Shown here piece after piece: positions 35,956-45,452 of a stretch of DNA of 64,000 nt (within the stretch, counting starts at the first letter, position 1; each line of letters starts with the position of its first letter). The stretch lies in NCBI GenBank assembly GCA_050290265.1, contig JBNKHI010000003.1, positions 65,479 through 129,478 of the forward strand. The letters run 5' to 3'. Under the pieces are notes generated by a model. That model made no database searches and had not been told where the DNA came from. It was given only the letters and a program-made list of their open reading frames with translations. Both the position numbers and the translations under genes were made by a program. This DNA comes from JBNKFV01 sp050290265. GTDB lineage: Bacteria; Pseudomonadota; Gammaproteobacteria; Pseudomonadales; Cellvibrionaceae.

Positions 35956-36765
35956 CTATTTACAGGAGCAGCGGTACCATTTTTTATCTTCAAGGCGCAG
36001 CATAGAAAGCCGTCCTCCCCATACACAGCCTGTATCCAGGGCGTAGACATTGTCAGTTTTTACTTTTCCCTCCAGTGCTGCCCAGTGTCCAAAAACGATG
36101 CGGTCTTTCGCAGTTTTCCTTTTCGGGTGTGCGAACCAAGGTAAAAAGCCGGGCGGGTGGTTTGTGGCGGCTTGTTTGGAGGCGAGTTCTAGCCTTCCGC
36201 CGGGCTTGCAAAATCGCATGCGTGTGAAGTAGTTAGTGATTACTCGCAACCGGTCGTTACCTTTAAGTTTCGAATTCCACTTGTCTGGTAAGTCACCGTA
36301 CATATTTACTAAAAAATCGGTAATTGCACTGCTTTGGAGCACCGCTTCAACTTCTTCGCTGTATATGAGTGCTTCGCATAATGTCCATTGCGGAGGGATT
36401 CCAGCATGAACCATCGTGAATCCTAAGTCGGCATCGTAATGCACCAGCTTTTGGTGTCGCAACCATTCGATTAGCGTGTCTTTGTCTGGTGCCTCGAGAA
36501 TGTCGTGAAACGTATCGTTGCGGCCTGGTGGTCGAAAATCGAAGGCGACGGCCAGCAGGTGTAAATCATGATTTCCTAGAACAGCGACAACTGAGTCTCC
36601 AAGGCTGTGCAGAAAGCGCAGTGTTGCGAGGGATTCTGGTCCCCGATTAACCATATCTCCGGCGACCCACAACGTGTCGACTGCTGGATCGAAGTTGACG
36701 CAATCCATAAGGCGCTTGAGGGGTTTGAGGCAACCCTGAATATCGCCTACTGCATAGGTTGCCAT
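35956..36765 (-). CDS. apaH: Bis(5'-nucleosyl)-tetraphosphatase, symmetrical
   Basis: Cytoplasmic metallophosphatase that cleaves Ap4A to two ADP and also acts on Np4-capped RNA. The protein has 269 residues with the phosphoesterase motifs in order: GDIQGCLKPL, GDMVNRGPES, LGNHDLHLLA, MVHAGIPPQW and FGHWAALEG. It follows apaG, rsmA, pdxA, surA and lptD on -, the classical order of the E. coli operon. Confidence 0.96.
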   Translation of the reverse strand: MATYAVGDIQGCLKPLKRLMDCVNFDPAVDTLWVAGDMVNRGPESLATLRFLHSLGDSVVAVLGNHDLHLLAVAFDFRPPGRNDTFHDILEAPDKDTLIEWLRHQKLVHYDADLGFTMVHAGIPPQWTLCEALIYSEEVEAVLQSSAITDFLVNMYGDLPDKWNSKLKGNDRLRVITNYFTRMRFCKPGGRLELASKQAATNHPPGFLPWFAHPKRKTAKDRIVFGHWAALEGKVKTDNVYALDTGCVWGGRLSMLRLEDKKWYRCSCK

Positions 36766-36812
36766 AAGTCTTTTACCCTAGGCTGTTGAGAATGACTGGT
36801 ACTGACATTGTT

Positions 36813-37196
36813 TCAGTGGAGTGCATGAGGGGGGATCAGTACAAACTGTGGAATAGGCGCATCAAATTCCATGCCGTCATCTGTACGCATTTGGTAACTA
36901 CCTTCCATAGTCGCAGTTTCAGTAGCGACTATAACACCGCTACTGTATGTGTATTCTTCACCGGGGATAAGCAGTGGCTGCTCACCAATAACGCCCATGC
37001 CGCGGACCTCTTGCACGCCATTATTGGCATCTGTTATTAGCCAGTGTCGGCTTATGAGTTGAGTGTTAAGTTCACTGCGATTAGCAATAGTTATGGTGTA
37101 ACTATAAACAAAGCGCCCTTTCTCTGCGTCTGATTCTTTCGCCTGAAATTCAGTTTGTACTGCTATTTCGATGGGTGTATTGGTCATAACGTACAT
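36813..37196 (-). CDS. apaG: Co2+/Mg2+ efflux protein ApaG
   Basis: Small beta-sandwich protein of about 127 residues. It shows the family core FVYSYTITIANRS, ISRHWLITDANNGVQEVRGMGVIGEQPLLIPGEEYTYSSG and MEGSYQMRTDDG. The name derives from a Salmonella phenotype; the biochemical role is unclear. ATG 37196 has AGAG at spacing 5; ATG 37187 is an alternative. It lies between rsmA and apaH as usual. Confidence 0.95.
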   Translation of the reverse strand: MYVMTNTPIEIAVQTEFQAKESDAEKGRFVYSYTITIANRSELNTQLISRHWLITDANNGVQEVRGMGVIGEQPLLIPGEEYTYSSGVIVATETATMEGSYQMRTDDGMEFDAPIPQFVLIPPHALH

Positions 37197-37287
37197 GATT
37201 ACTCTAAGTCTGCTGGCTTTCAGTTTGAAAGCGACGTTGCAATGGGGTAAAGGGGTATTTTGAATCTGTGGTTTGCGCTTGTCTAGA

Positions 37288-38106
37288 TCAGCTTTTGGGC
37301 AACCGGCTCAGGTAATTGGCGACGTCAACAAACTCAGATAGAGACAGTGTTTCAGGGCGCCTTGACGTGTCGATAGACAGCGCTTCCAGCTGTTCGCTAC
37401 TGATCATCTGCTTGAGTGCGTTACGCAATGTTTTGCGGCGCTGTTGGAATGCAGTATTGACCAAGCGCTTGAATAAATCTACGTCATCTGCGGGATAAGG
37501 CAATACTTTGTAGGGCACCAGGCGGACGATGGCTGAATCGACCTTGGGTTGCGGGTTAAAACAGGTGGGCGGTACCGGAAATAAATTTTGCACTTGGCAG
37601 TAATACTGGGTCATTATTCCCAAGCGTCCGTACGCTTTCTCGCCTGGCTGGGCTGCCATTCGGTCAACCACCTCTTTTTGTAACATAAAGTGCATATCAC
37701 GAATTTTTTCGTGATAGCTCAAGAGGTGAAAAATTAAGGGCGTAGAAATATTATAAGGCAGATTACCTACCACGCGCAGCGGCCACTCGGCGCTAGCCAG
37801 CGTACCAAAGTCAAACTTGAGTGCGTCGGTTTGATGAATTTTAAAGTCGTCGTATTTCGCAAACTGGGCCAGTAATATCGGGATCAAGTCACGGTCCAGT
37901 TCAACTACATTCAGGCGCGGACAGCCGGCCAGCAGGAGCGCGGTGATTGCGCCTTTCCCTGGTCCAATCTCAACAATATTGTCGGTTGGCGTGGGTGCGA
38001 TAGAGCGTACAATTTTGTCGATAATGCCGTCATCAATAAGAAAATTCTGCCCAAAACGTTTGCGGGCAGTGTGGGCAAAAGGTGACGGTTCTGAAGTTCG
38101 AGACAT
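37288..38106 (-). CDS. rsmA: 16S rRNA (adenine1518-N6/adenine1519-N6) dimethyltransferase
   Basis: KsgA, which dimethylates two adenines in helix 45 of 16S rRNA late in 30S assembly. The protein has 272 residues. SAM-binding motifs are KRFGQNFLIDDGIIDKIV, VEIGPGKGAITALLL and ELDRDL; the catalytic motif is GNLPYNISTPLIFHL; LQKEVVDRMAAQPGEKAYGRL is the family signature. Member of the surA-pdxA-rsmA-apaGH group. Confidence 0.98.
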   Translation of the reverse strand: MSRTSEPSPFAHTARKRFGQNFLIDDGIIDKIVRSIAPTPTDNIVEIGPGKGAITALLLAGCPRLNVVELDRDLIPILLAQFAKYDDFKIHQTDALKFDFGTLASAEWPLRVVGNLPYNISTPLIFHLLSYHEKIRDMHFMLQKEVVDRMAAQPGEKAYGRLGIMTQYYCQVQNLFPVPPTCFNPQPKVDSAIVRLVPYKVLPYPADDVDLFKRLVNTAFQQRRKTLRNALKQMISSEQLEALSIDTSRRPETLSLSEFVDVANYLSRLPKS

Positions 38107-38146
38107 AGAATGATTTCTTCGTGGTTCAGTGAGAGTCGCGCATCAA

Positions 38147-39139
38147 TTAAATATCGCTGTTGCGACGTCTCGCCATATCGGCAGCGTAGTGCAGCGCAGT
38201 TTGCAGGCTGCCTAGGTCAGCGTTTCCTGTTCCGGCCAAGTCCAAGGCTGTTCCGTGGTCAACGGATGTACGGATAATCGGTAAGCCCAAGGTAATATTG
38301 ACAGCTTGTCCAAAGCCTTTGTACTTCAGTACAGGTAACCCTTGGTCATGATACATTGCGAGTACGGCGTCTGCGTGGTCAAGGTATTTTGGCGTAAACA
38401 ATGTGTCAGCTGGCAATGGGCCTTGCAACCGCATGCCCTCTGCACGTAGCGTTTCGAGTACAGGGGTTATTACCTCGATTTCTTCGCGGCCAAGATGTCC
38501 GCCCTCGCCTGCATGTGGATTGAGTCCACAGACTAAGATGTTCGGGTTACTGATACCAAAGTGGCGTTGCAAGTCTGCGTGTAGGATGCGAATAACCTGA
38601 GTAAGTTCAAGTGCTGTTATTGCTGCGGGCACCTCGGATAACGGCAGGTGTGTGGTTGCTAGTGCCACTCGTAAGCCTTCTGTTGCCAACATCATCACGA
38701 CTTTTGGGGTCGCAGTTTTCTCGGCCAAAAATTCGGTGTGCCCGGAAAACGGTATTCCGGCATCGTTGATAACACTTTTTTGTACTGGTCCTGTCACCAA
38801 TGCTGAATAGGTACCGTGTTGGCAGCCCGCGATAGCGTGTTCAAGGGAGTCCAAAACATAGTGTGCGTTGGCAACATTAAGCTGGCCGGCAGAGCATTGT
38901 GTGCGCAACTTTATTGGTGCAACGACAAGCTCGGCGGGTTTCAGCGGGCGCGGTTTGTTGCCCGGGCGCAACTCATGCAGCGTTAAGGGTAGTTGTAATT
39001 GCGCGGCTCTCGCTAACAGTAAGTCTGGATCCGCGATGGCAACTATTTCGTCATTGCTGCCTTTTTGCGCGAGCATGATCACAAGGTCCGGGCCTATGCC
39101 GGCAGGCTCTCCTGGTGTATAGGCAATCCGCTGGGTCAT
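38147..39139 (-). CDS. pdxA: 4-hydroxythreonine-4-phosphate dehydrogenase
   Basis: Pyridoxal phosphate synthesis, oxidising 4-phosphohydroxy-L-threonine with NAD. The protein has 330 residues and begins RIAYTPGEPAGIGPDL. Metal-binding His residues lie in GHTEFLAE, NPHAGEGGHLGREE and AMYHDQGLPVLKYKGFGQAVN; the ending IRTSVDHGTALDLAGTG is typical. Its ATG overlaps the surA stop by 4 bases. Confidence 0.97.
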   Translation of the reverse strand: MTQRIAYTPGEPAGIGPDLVIMLAQKGSNDEIVAIADPDLLLARAAQLQLPLTLHELRPGNKPRPLKPAELVVAPIKLRTQCSAGQLNVANAHYVLDSLEHAIAGCQHGTYSALVTGPVQKSVINDAGIPFSGHTEFLAEKTATPKVVMMLATEGLRVALATTHLPLSEVPAAITALELTQVIRILHADLQRHFGISNPNILVCGLNPHAGEGGHLGREEIEVITPVLETLRAEGMRLQGPLPADTLFTPKYLDHADAVLAMYHDQGLPVLKYKGFGQAVNITLGLPIIRTSVDHGTALDLAGTGNADLGSLQTALHYAADMARRRNSDI

Positions 39140-40485
39140 TTCAGCCGAGTTTCCACGTAGGCCTGTGACCGGATTTCAGAAATCCAGTCTTGTAGCTCAC
39201 TGTCGAAGCGCTGTTTACGTATCAAATTGGCGGCTTGGTTTTGTATCACAGTTTCTGTCATATCTTTTTCGCGGCGTTCCTCAACCTCGAGAATGTGCCA
39301 GCCAAATTGACTGCGAAACGGTTTACTGATTTCGCCAATCGGGGTTTTGTTAATGGTTTCTTCAAATACGGGTACGAATTTGCCTGGCAAAGACCAGCCA
39401 AGATCGCCTCCTGCCAGCATAGAGCCTATATCTTCTGAATACTCTTTTGCCATTTCAGCAAAATCAGCTTCGCCAGCAATAATGCGATCGCGAATGTCAT
39501 TCAGTTTTTGCCTCGCAGCTTCATCATCCAGGATCTCTGATGGTTTGATCAGAATATGCCGAACTTTCGCTTGTTGGATAATAGTGCTTTCGCCCCCGCG
39601 TTTTTCTTCAACTTTGAGGATGTGAAAGCCGGCCGGGCTGCGGAAAGGCTTGGTGATATCGCCTGCATTGAGACCGCTTAGGGCCTCTGCAAATTGACTG
39701 GGTAGCTGCGCCTTTTTACGCCACCCCAATTCGCCACCTTCGGCTGCATTTTGTCCATTGGAATTTTTTTGCGCCAAGGCTTTAAAGTCAGCACCTTGTT
39801 GTAATTTGTTGTAGAGAGCTTCGGCTTTAGCCTTGGCATCAGCAACGACATTTTCCGGGGCTGTTTCTCCCACAGCCACCAGCAGGTGACTCAAATGATA
39901 ATCCGGTGACAGCCAGTATTGTCCTTCGGGGCTTTTGAGAAAGTTATCAATGTCTTGTTCGGTAACACGAATGCGGCGATTTACTCGTCCTTGTTGTACC
40001 TGATTGATGAGCATTTCTCGACGAATCTGTTCGCGAAGTTGGTTCATGCTTAGGCCATCGGCGGCTAACTTGGCAGCAAACTGCTCATCTGTCAGCTGGC
40101 GCGATGCGCGCATTTGTGCCATTGCCTGGTCTAATTCCTCGTTAGAGATTTTTATTCCGGCACGGTCAGCCATCTGTAACTGTAGACGTTCGATGATTAA
40201 GCGTTCCAGTACTTGCTCTTTGAGCTCAGCCTCCGGTGGCAACTTGGCGGGGTCATTGGTGCTGATAATTTGTTGCAGACGTTGGTTTAGTTCGCTCGCC
40301 ATAACAACATCGTCATCGACGACCGCGACCACAGTATCCAGGACTTGGGTTTGCCCCTGGGCCGCCAGGCTGGCGATACCTAATAAGCCTGCAATGGTCA
40401 GGTGGCAAAACACCGATTTGATGCGTTTACTGATAGCCTGGGTGGGCGCAATGAAAGATTTTCTATTTACGTGTTTATGAGTCAT
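39136..40485 (-). CDS. surA: Periplasmic chaperone / peptidyl-prolyl isomerase SurA
   Basis: Outer-membrane protein chaperone acting with BamA and on LptD. The protein has 449 residues. A cleavable signal is likely around 24-46 (HLTIAGLLGIASLAAQGQTQ) after an unusually long basic N-terminus; a downstream start near the signal is possible. Then come the SurA N-domain (VLDTVVAVVDDDVVMASELNQRL) and two parvulin domains (about 190-300 and 305-405), each with a GGELGW/GGDLGW-type motif. Substrate gene lptD lies immediately upstream. Confidence 0.96.
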   Translation of the reverse strand: MTHKHVNRKSFIAPTQAISKRIKSVFCHLTIAGLLGIASLAAQGQTQVLDTVVAVVDDDVVMASELNQRLQQIISTNDPAKLPPEAELKEQVLERLIIERLQLQMADRAGIKISNEELDQAMAQMRASRQLTDEQFAAKLAADGLSMNQLREQIRREMLINQVQQGRVNRRIRVTEQDIDNFLKSPEGQYWLSPDYHLSHLLVAVGETAPENVVADAKAKAEALYNKLQQGADFKALAQKNSNGQNAAEGGELGWRKKAQLPSQFAEALSGLNAGDITKPFRSPAGFHILKVEEKRGGESTIIQQAKVRHILIKPSEILDDEAARQKLNDIRDRIIAGEADFAEMAKEYSEDIGSMLAGGDLGWSLPGKFVPVFEETINKTPIGEISKPFRSQFGWHILEVEERREKDMTETVIQNQAANLIRKQRFDSELQDWISEIRSQAYVETRLK

Positions 40486-40564
40486 GAATATTCTAACTGT
40501 TGTCTGAGATTAGTCTGTTAATTCGGCGTTCCGGGGTGCTGGACTAGCCGTTTTTCCAGAGTGT

Positions 40565-43228
40565 TTACTGTATGCCACGTTGTTTTTGACGCCTATCATA
40601 GCCGTTAATGCTGTCCGACAATATGCTATCAACGGATTTTCCTGTGCCGCCCAAGCCGCGGAACTGAATTTCAAAGAAAATACCGCGGTTATGCTTAAGG
40701 TCTAAATCATCAACGATGTCGGCATAGTCATTATCCAACCAGCGTCGCCCCATTAAGCGGATGCGATAGCAGCAGCTGTTGTATTCGAGTCCAACCAGTG
40801 TCTCCAGTTCCCGCTTGTTGGTCACATCATGGAAGCCGCGGGCAATAAAGTTCCAACTGTTGCCTAATGGCCAAATAAAGGACAGGTCGGCTTGTTCTAC
40901 ATCCTTGCTGATCAGGTTCCCGTTGCTGTCCAGGGCGCTGTTCTTGCGGGTGTAGTAATACCCCAGATTGACGAGTCGATCTTTATCATCAAGGTAGTTT
41001 AAGGCCAACGTGCCTCGGGTTAATTTGTCGCTGTCTTGATCAAATAGCAGATCCCCGGATAAGCGCAGTGAATCATTGAGCTGACCGCTAACCTGCGCTG
41101 CCAGTTCAGAGTGAGGCTGGTCTTCAATTTCACCGGTGAGACTGACGAGTCTGTCTTTGGCGTAGTAAATCTGTCCAAGACTTAAGCGCAGGCGCTCAAT
41201 ACCGCTGGCTTGCTCAATCCAACGCGAAGTCAGCCCCACAGCAACTTGATTGGCGTCATCAATACGATCTCCACCAGAAAATCGGCTCGTGCGGAAGAGT
41301 TGGCTATAGGTAAATGTAGTTTCAGTGCTATCAAAGTCTATGTCCTGCCCATCGCTGGTGAGATTGATGAAGGCTGACTGGTCTTCATAGTCACTGTAAA
41401 AATAGAAAATGCGAGGCTCAAAAGTATGCAGATAGGCGGAACTACCAATATTAGTATCGCGTTCAAAAAATAGCCCTAAATCGAGGCTGCCCTGTGCAAC
41501 ATTGATATTTGGGCTTTCATCTACACCGGCGACAAGGTTCTCACTGTCCAACTGATAAGCAAGAGACTTTACATAGACTGCGGGCTTTATAAAGCCCCAT
41601 TGCCACTGGTTATCCCAATTTAATTCATAATCCAGGCGTGTACGCTGGCCGGTGATAATCTGCTTGCCTTTGTTCGTTAGTTCGTTTGCTTTATCAAATA
41701 ATGTCCACTGGTTTTGCAATATCAAGTTCCAGTTATTCCAGTTATAAGCGCCACTGGCTTCTACTTGAGGCTGCAGTCGGTAGGGTTGTTCACGATCTTC
41801 GCGCAAGGTTTGAAAATGGCTGACTTTACTGCTAACTCGCCAATGTTCAAATTGATAGCCAACTTCACCGGTACTTTCCAGGTCTGTTTGGCTATTGATG
41901 TTCAGACTTGAGCTGTTTAAGTCTTGAAAATAATCGATGTCACTGACTTTTGTGAGGTCAACGCGCGTGAACCAGCGCTGGCCGATTCCCCCGTCATGTT
42001 CAATATTCAGAGCCCAGCGGTCTTCGCCACGAAATGGTGCTGCCTCAGCCTCAGTGATGGTTCCTGCGGCCAGTAAAGCTTTGCGGTTGTCGTTTAATTC
42101 GCTGTCATCGTTACCTAAAAAAGCCATGCCTACCGTGGTATAGGTCAGTTGGCTCAAGTATCGCAGCTCAGTTTCGAGCATAGTTCCACGGCCGCTGATG
42201 AAGCGTGGTGCTATTGTCGCGTCGTAATTTGGGGCCAGGTTCAAATAGTAGGGCACGCTGAGGTCAATGCCATCAGTGTCGCTGGTCCCTATATAGGGGT
42301 ATAGCAATCCCGTTTTGCGCTGGTCGTTTAACGGAAAGCTTAAATATGGGAAGTAGAGTGTTGGGATGTTGCCAACCTTTAAAACCACATGCTTGGCGGT
42401 GCCAGTTTGGGTGTTGGGGTCCAAGGTGATCTCGCTGCTGTGCAGTACCCAGCTTTCGGCATCAGGCGCGCAGCTGGTGTAGTCGGCATCCTGCAGGCGT
42501 AATATTTTATTGCTCAACCTTTCGATGGTTTCTGCGCGGCCATGAATTTGCGCCTCATGCATAACGTAGCGAGTTTGGTCGATTGCAGCGGTATCTTGTT
42601 CCAGGTCCAAATGGGCTTTGTCACCACTGATAAGCAGACCTGGCTCGCGTAAGCGAATATTGCCTTCCAGGTCTACCTGTTGAGCATTTTGGTCAGTGAT
42701 GACGCGGTCGGCTTGTAATTGCCGGTTTCCTTGTAAAACGATGACATTGCCATCCATAGTGGCAATGGTCTGATCTTTCCATTCTGATCGATCTGCGGTT
42801 GCCCGCATGGGCGCAACGGTTGGTTCGAGGTTAGCTTCTTTGTCTTTGCGTTTGGGTTCGATGAAAGCGCCACAACAATTGGGCACGATCAAGGCTTTTT
42901 GCTCAGCCGTCATCGCTGTATCCGGCACCCAGTCTAGATAACCGCTGTCTGTAGTCGATGCCTGTCCGGTTGCGGGTCGATTGCGTACTTTCTCGACACA
43001 GTTCCAATCATCGCCCGCTGCCGTTGGTGTGCAGCGCCAGGACTCGGCGCTCAACGCAGGAGCGCTATGAAGTGTTGGTGCCAACGCCAACGCCAACGGT
43101 GGTAGTGCCAGTAACCAGCTTTTAGGGAGGGCTGCTATCAGCGGTTTTAGGGTGTGACCCTGAGGACGTTGAGTCGTTGTGTTAGCAATAGGCGTGCTGG
43201 TGGTCAGCGCGAGGGTCCTCTTTGGCAT
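40565..43228 (-). CDS. lptD: LPS-assembly outer-membrane protein LptD
   Basis: Beta-barrel that with LptE inserts LPS into the outer leaflet. ATG 43228 (MPKRTLALTTS) gives 887 residues; a TTG 21 bases upstream also keeps the frame. The N-terminus before the signal-like hydrophobic stretch (WLLALPPLALALAPTLHSA) is long. Periplasmic OstA/LptA-like region at about 120-260, then the barrel. Cysteines match the disulfide pattern of the family: CCGAFIEP near the N-terminus, a Cys in YTSCAPDAESW, and a CC pair near the end (NSCCYRIRLMGRRW). surA follows after 79 bases. Confidence 0.95.
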   Translation of the reverse strand: MPKRTLALTTSTPIANTTTQRPQGHTLKPLIAALPKSWLLALPPLALALAPTLHSAPALSAESWRCTPTAAGDDWNCVEKVRNRPATGQASTTDSGYLDWVPDTAMTAEQKALIVPNCCGAFIEPKRKDKEANLEPTVAPMRATADRSEWKDQTIATMDGNVIVLQGNRQLQADRVITDQNAQQVDLEGNIRLREPGLLISGDKAHLDLEQDTAAIDQTRYVMHEAQIHGRAETIERLSNKILRLQDADYTSCAPDAESWVLHSSEITLDPNTQTGTAKHVVLKVGNIPTLYFPYLSFPLNDQRKTGLLYPYIGTSDTDGIDLSVPYYLNLAPNYDATIAPRFISGRGTMLETELRYLSQLTYTTVGMAFLGNDDSELNDNRKALLAAGTITEAEAAPFRGEDRWALNIEHDGGIGQRWFTRVDLTKVSDIDYFQDLNSSSLNINSQTDLESTGEVGYQFEHWRVSSKVSHFQTLREDREQPYRLQPQVEASGAYNWNNWNLILQNQWTLFDKANELTNKGKQIITGQRTRLDYELNWDNQWQWGFIKPAVYVKSLAYQLDSENLVAGVDESPNINVAQGSLDLGLFFERDTNIGSSAYLHTFEPRIFYFYSDYEDQSAFINLTSDGQDIDFDSTETTFTYSQLFRTSRFSGGDRIDDANQVAVGLTSRWIEQASGIERLRLSLGQIYYAKDRLVSLTGEIEDQPHSELAAQVSGQLNDSLRLSGDLLFDQDSDKLTRGTLALNYLDDKDRLVNLGYYYTRKNSALDSNGNLISKDVEQADLSFIWPLGNSWNFIARGFHDVTNKRELETLVGLEYNSCCYRIRLMGRRWLDNDYADIVDDLDLKHNRGIFFEIQFRGLGGTGKSVDSILSDSINGYDRRQKQRGIQ

Positions 43229-43420
43229 AGTGCGATCCGTAATCTTCAAGGCGAAAGCATTTTAGTTATCGCAATCGGACTTGCCTGGTTGGCGTGTTCC
43301 GGTGCTTTGGCAAAATTAGCGCCCGATTCTACGTCATTCACGACAGCCTTTGAACGTTTGTTCGTAATTTAATGCGTTGAAACAGGAATGAGTCATCCTT
43401 CGTTCTGCCAGTTGGGCTTA

Positions 43421-44590
43421 TCAAGGTTTGTTGATTTTGCTATTGGGTAGTTCCATACCGCGCATGTAGCGTTGCAGGAAACCGCGAATGCGGCGGAGCA
43501 AAAGATCATTGTTTGAAGAATCGTCGATTTTGTTTACCGCATTTGATTCTGGTAGCTGTATTTGTTGGTAAACGCGATATTTTTTGCGCTGAGCATGATA
43601 ACGACGTCTTTTTGTGTCAGTTGCATCGCGTATATCCGTACCAAAATACAGGTCCATTACCGGCATGGACGGGTCATTTAATGTTTCTGGTAGAGAAGGT
43701 TTGGGTCCGTTTGAGGCTGCGTTGGGCAGCTGGTTGCGTGCATTAAGCAAAATCAGCGTCTGGAAGGGCTTCTCCCTGGTATCGGTCTTTTGTTTTGGGT
43801 CGGGGGTGAGCTGCTGTATGAAATAAGCGGCGCGAGCGCCATTCACGCCGCTGCCAATCATGGCCAGGTTAAACTGTCCCTGATCATGCAGGTAATTAAG
43901 TGCGGCCTGCAGGCGTTGCTGGGCTTCAACCTCCGGGTTAATGGTGGCTGTCACTTTTTTTTCCGGTGGCATGCTGTCGGGACTGTCTGGTAAAGCGGTT
44001 GGTGATGGCGTTGCTGGGGCCGCGTCATTTTTGGGTTTGTCATCTTTCTCAGCGGCCTCTTTCTCTGCGCTCCCTTTCTCGGCTTCTTGTGCGTTGGTCT
44101 CAGGCTCGATGATGGGACGCTCGGGCACACGGGGTAAAGCTGGGTCTGGTAATGCAATTGTGAGTGTTGCCCAGCCCCACTCAGGCAGATTTAGGCGCAG
44201 GTATTGTGCGCTTTGACGCCAATTCAGGTGTTCTCCTTCGGCGTGTAAAATGAGGACTGCACCTTGTGGGTCGCCAGTTCTGGCACGCTCATAGAGCGCC
44301 AGAAATTTGCCGTTGACGGTGGTCAACCACTTGGTGTCATCAGCCTCAGCTTGTTTGGCAATTTGCTGCATGTCGCGCAAACTGGTGTCGACTGGCGGCT
44401 CTGGTTGAGTTGTGGTGGTTTTGCCGCTGGTCGTGTTCTCAGTTTGTTGCGCTTGAGGTTGAGCTTGAACTAAATCTGGAACAGCAAGGGCGAGCAGTAG
44501 GCATGCAGCAATAACGCTTGGCAACTTAGGGAAGAACCTTAGAGAGGCAAGTGAATGAGTCTGAATTGATAACCTGAGTAAATATTGCAA
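43421..44590 (-). CDS. DUF3530 family protein, probably periplasmic
   Basis: Unknown function. The frame is open to a GTG at 44701, but the first sensible signal peptide begins at TTG 44590 (QYLLRLSIQTHSLASLRFF, then PSVIAACLLLALAVPDLVQAQ), giving about 389 residues. The mature part has an alpha/beta-hydrolase-like start (QGAVLILHAEGEHLNW, LPEWGWATLTIALPDPALP), a long Pro/Ala/Glu/Lys-rich insert, and IGSGVNGARAAYFIQQL, which may be a degenerate nucleophile elbow. DUF3530 genes commonly sit near lptD or rpe in relatives. The start is uncertain. Confidence 0.75.
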   Translation of the reverse strand: MQYLLRLSIQTHSLASLRFFPKLPSVIAACLLLALAVPDLVQAQPQAQQTENTTSGKTTTTQPEPPVDTSLRDMQQIAKQAEADDTKWLTTVNGKFLALYERARTGDPQGAVLILHAEGEHLNWRQSAQYLRLNLPEWGWATLTIALPDPALPRVPERPIIEPETNAQEAEKGSAEKEAAEKDDKPKNDAAPATPSPTALPDSPDSMPPEKKVTATINPEVEAQQRLQAALNYLHDQGQFNLAMIGSGVNGARAAYFIQQLTPDPKQKTDTREKPFQTLILLNARNQLPNAASNGPKPSLPETLNDPSMPVMDLYFGTDIRDATDTKRRRYHAQRKKYRVYQQIQLPESNAVNKIDDSSNNDLLLRRIRGFLQRYMRGMELPNSKINKP

Positions 44591-44757
44591 CCCACTACTT
44601 GGGCTGTAGTCATCCTTTAACGTACAATGCGGTACCTGCAAGACCGTCGTAATTTCGTCGCTTCGATGGCAAAAAGTGTTTGCTGTATCTGGTTTTCGCA
44701 CGTCGTTGGCCTGCCTCTACTTTTTTCTGTTCATTCAACCTGCTGGTAAGGTTTTTT

Positions 44758-45435
44758 ATGCAAGAATTTAAAATAGCACCGTCTATATTATCCGCCGATT
44801 TTGCGCGTCTCGGTGAAGAAGTTGAAAATGTCCTTAAGGCTGGTGCCGATATCGTGCATTTTGACGTAATGGATAACCATTATGTTCCCAATCTGACTAT
44901 CGGACCCATGGTATGCACCGCGTTGCGTAAATTTGGTATCGACGCGCCTATCGATGTGCATTTGATGGTAGAACCCGTTGATAGTTTGATAGAGCAGTTT
45001 ATTGATGCGGGTGCTACTTATATCACTTTTCATCCAGAAGCCTCTAAGCATATCGACCGTTCTTTGCAAATCATTAAAAATGCGGGCTGTAAGGCTGGTC
45101 TGGTACTGAATCCGGCTACACCGGTGGATGTTGTAAAGCATGTGCTAGCGCAATTGGATATGTTGCTGTTAATGTCGGTAAACCCTGGGTTTGGTGGGCA
45201 GAAATTTATTCCCTATACCCTGGATAAATTACGTGAAGCGCGGGCTGCTATCGATGCACAGGGTTTGACAACACGGTTGGAAATCGATGGCGGTGTGACG
45301 GTCGCTAATATTCGCGAAATCGCGGCTGCCGGTGCGGATACGTTTGTTGCGGGTTCTGCTATTTTTAATCAACCCAATTATGCCGAAGTGATAGCAGCTA
45401 TGCGTGCTGAGTTGGCGCTCGCTGGTGGCAACTAA
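44758..45435 (+). CDS. rpe: Ribulose-phosphate 3-epimerase
   Basis: Pentose phosphate pathway enzyme, interconverting ribulose 5-P and xylulose 5-P. ATG 44758 (MQEFKIAPSILSADFARLGEEV) after GGTAAGG gives 225 residues; the frame extends to 44680 without family similarity. TIM-barrel metal and substrate motifs: HFDVMDNHYVPNLTIGP, DVHLMV, TFHPEAS, SVNPGFGGQKFIP and EIDGGV. gph follows after 17 bases. Confidence 0.98.
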   Translation: MQEFKIAPSILSADFARLGEEVENVLKAGADIVHFDVMDNHYVPNLTIGPMVCTALRKFGIDAPIDVHLMVEPVDSLIEQFIDAGATYITFHPEASKHIDRSLQIIKNAGCKAGLVLNPATPVDVVKHVLAQLDMLLLMSVNPGFGGQKFIPYTLDKLREARAAIDAQGLTTRLEIDGGVTVANIREIAAAGADTFVAGSAIFNQPNYAEVIAAMRAELALAGGN

Positions 45436-45452
45436 AACAGGAGTTTTGTTGT

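Noticed and set aside
43229..43420. Sigma-E promoter for lptD
   Set aside because: A GGAAC stretch is present on the minus strand, but the -10 match and spacing are poor, so I do not list it.
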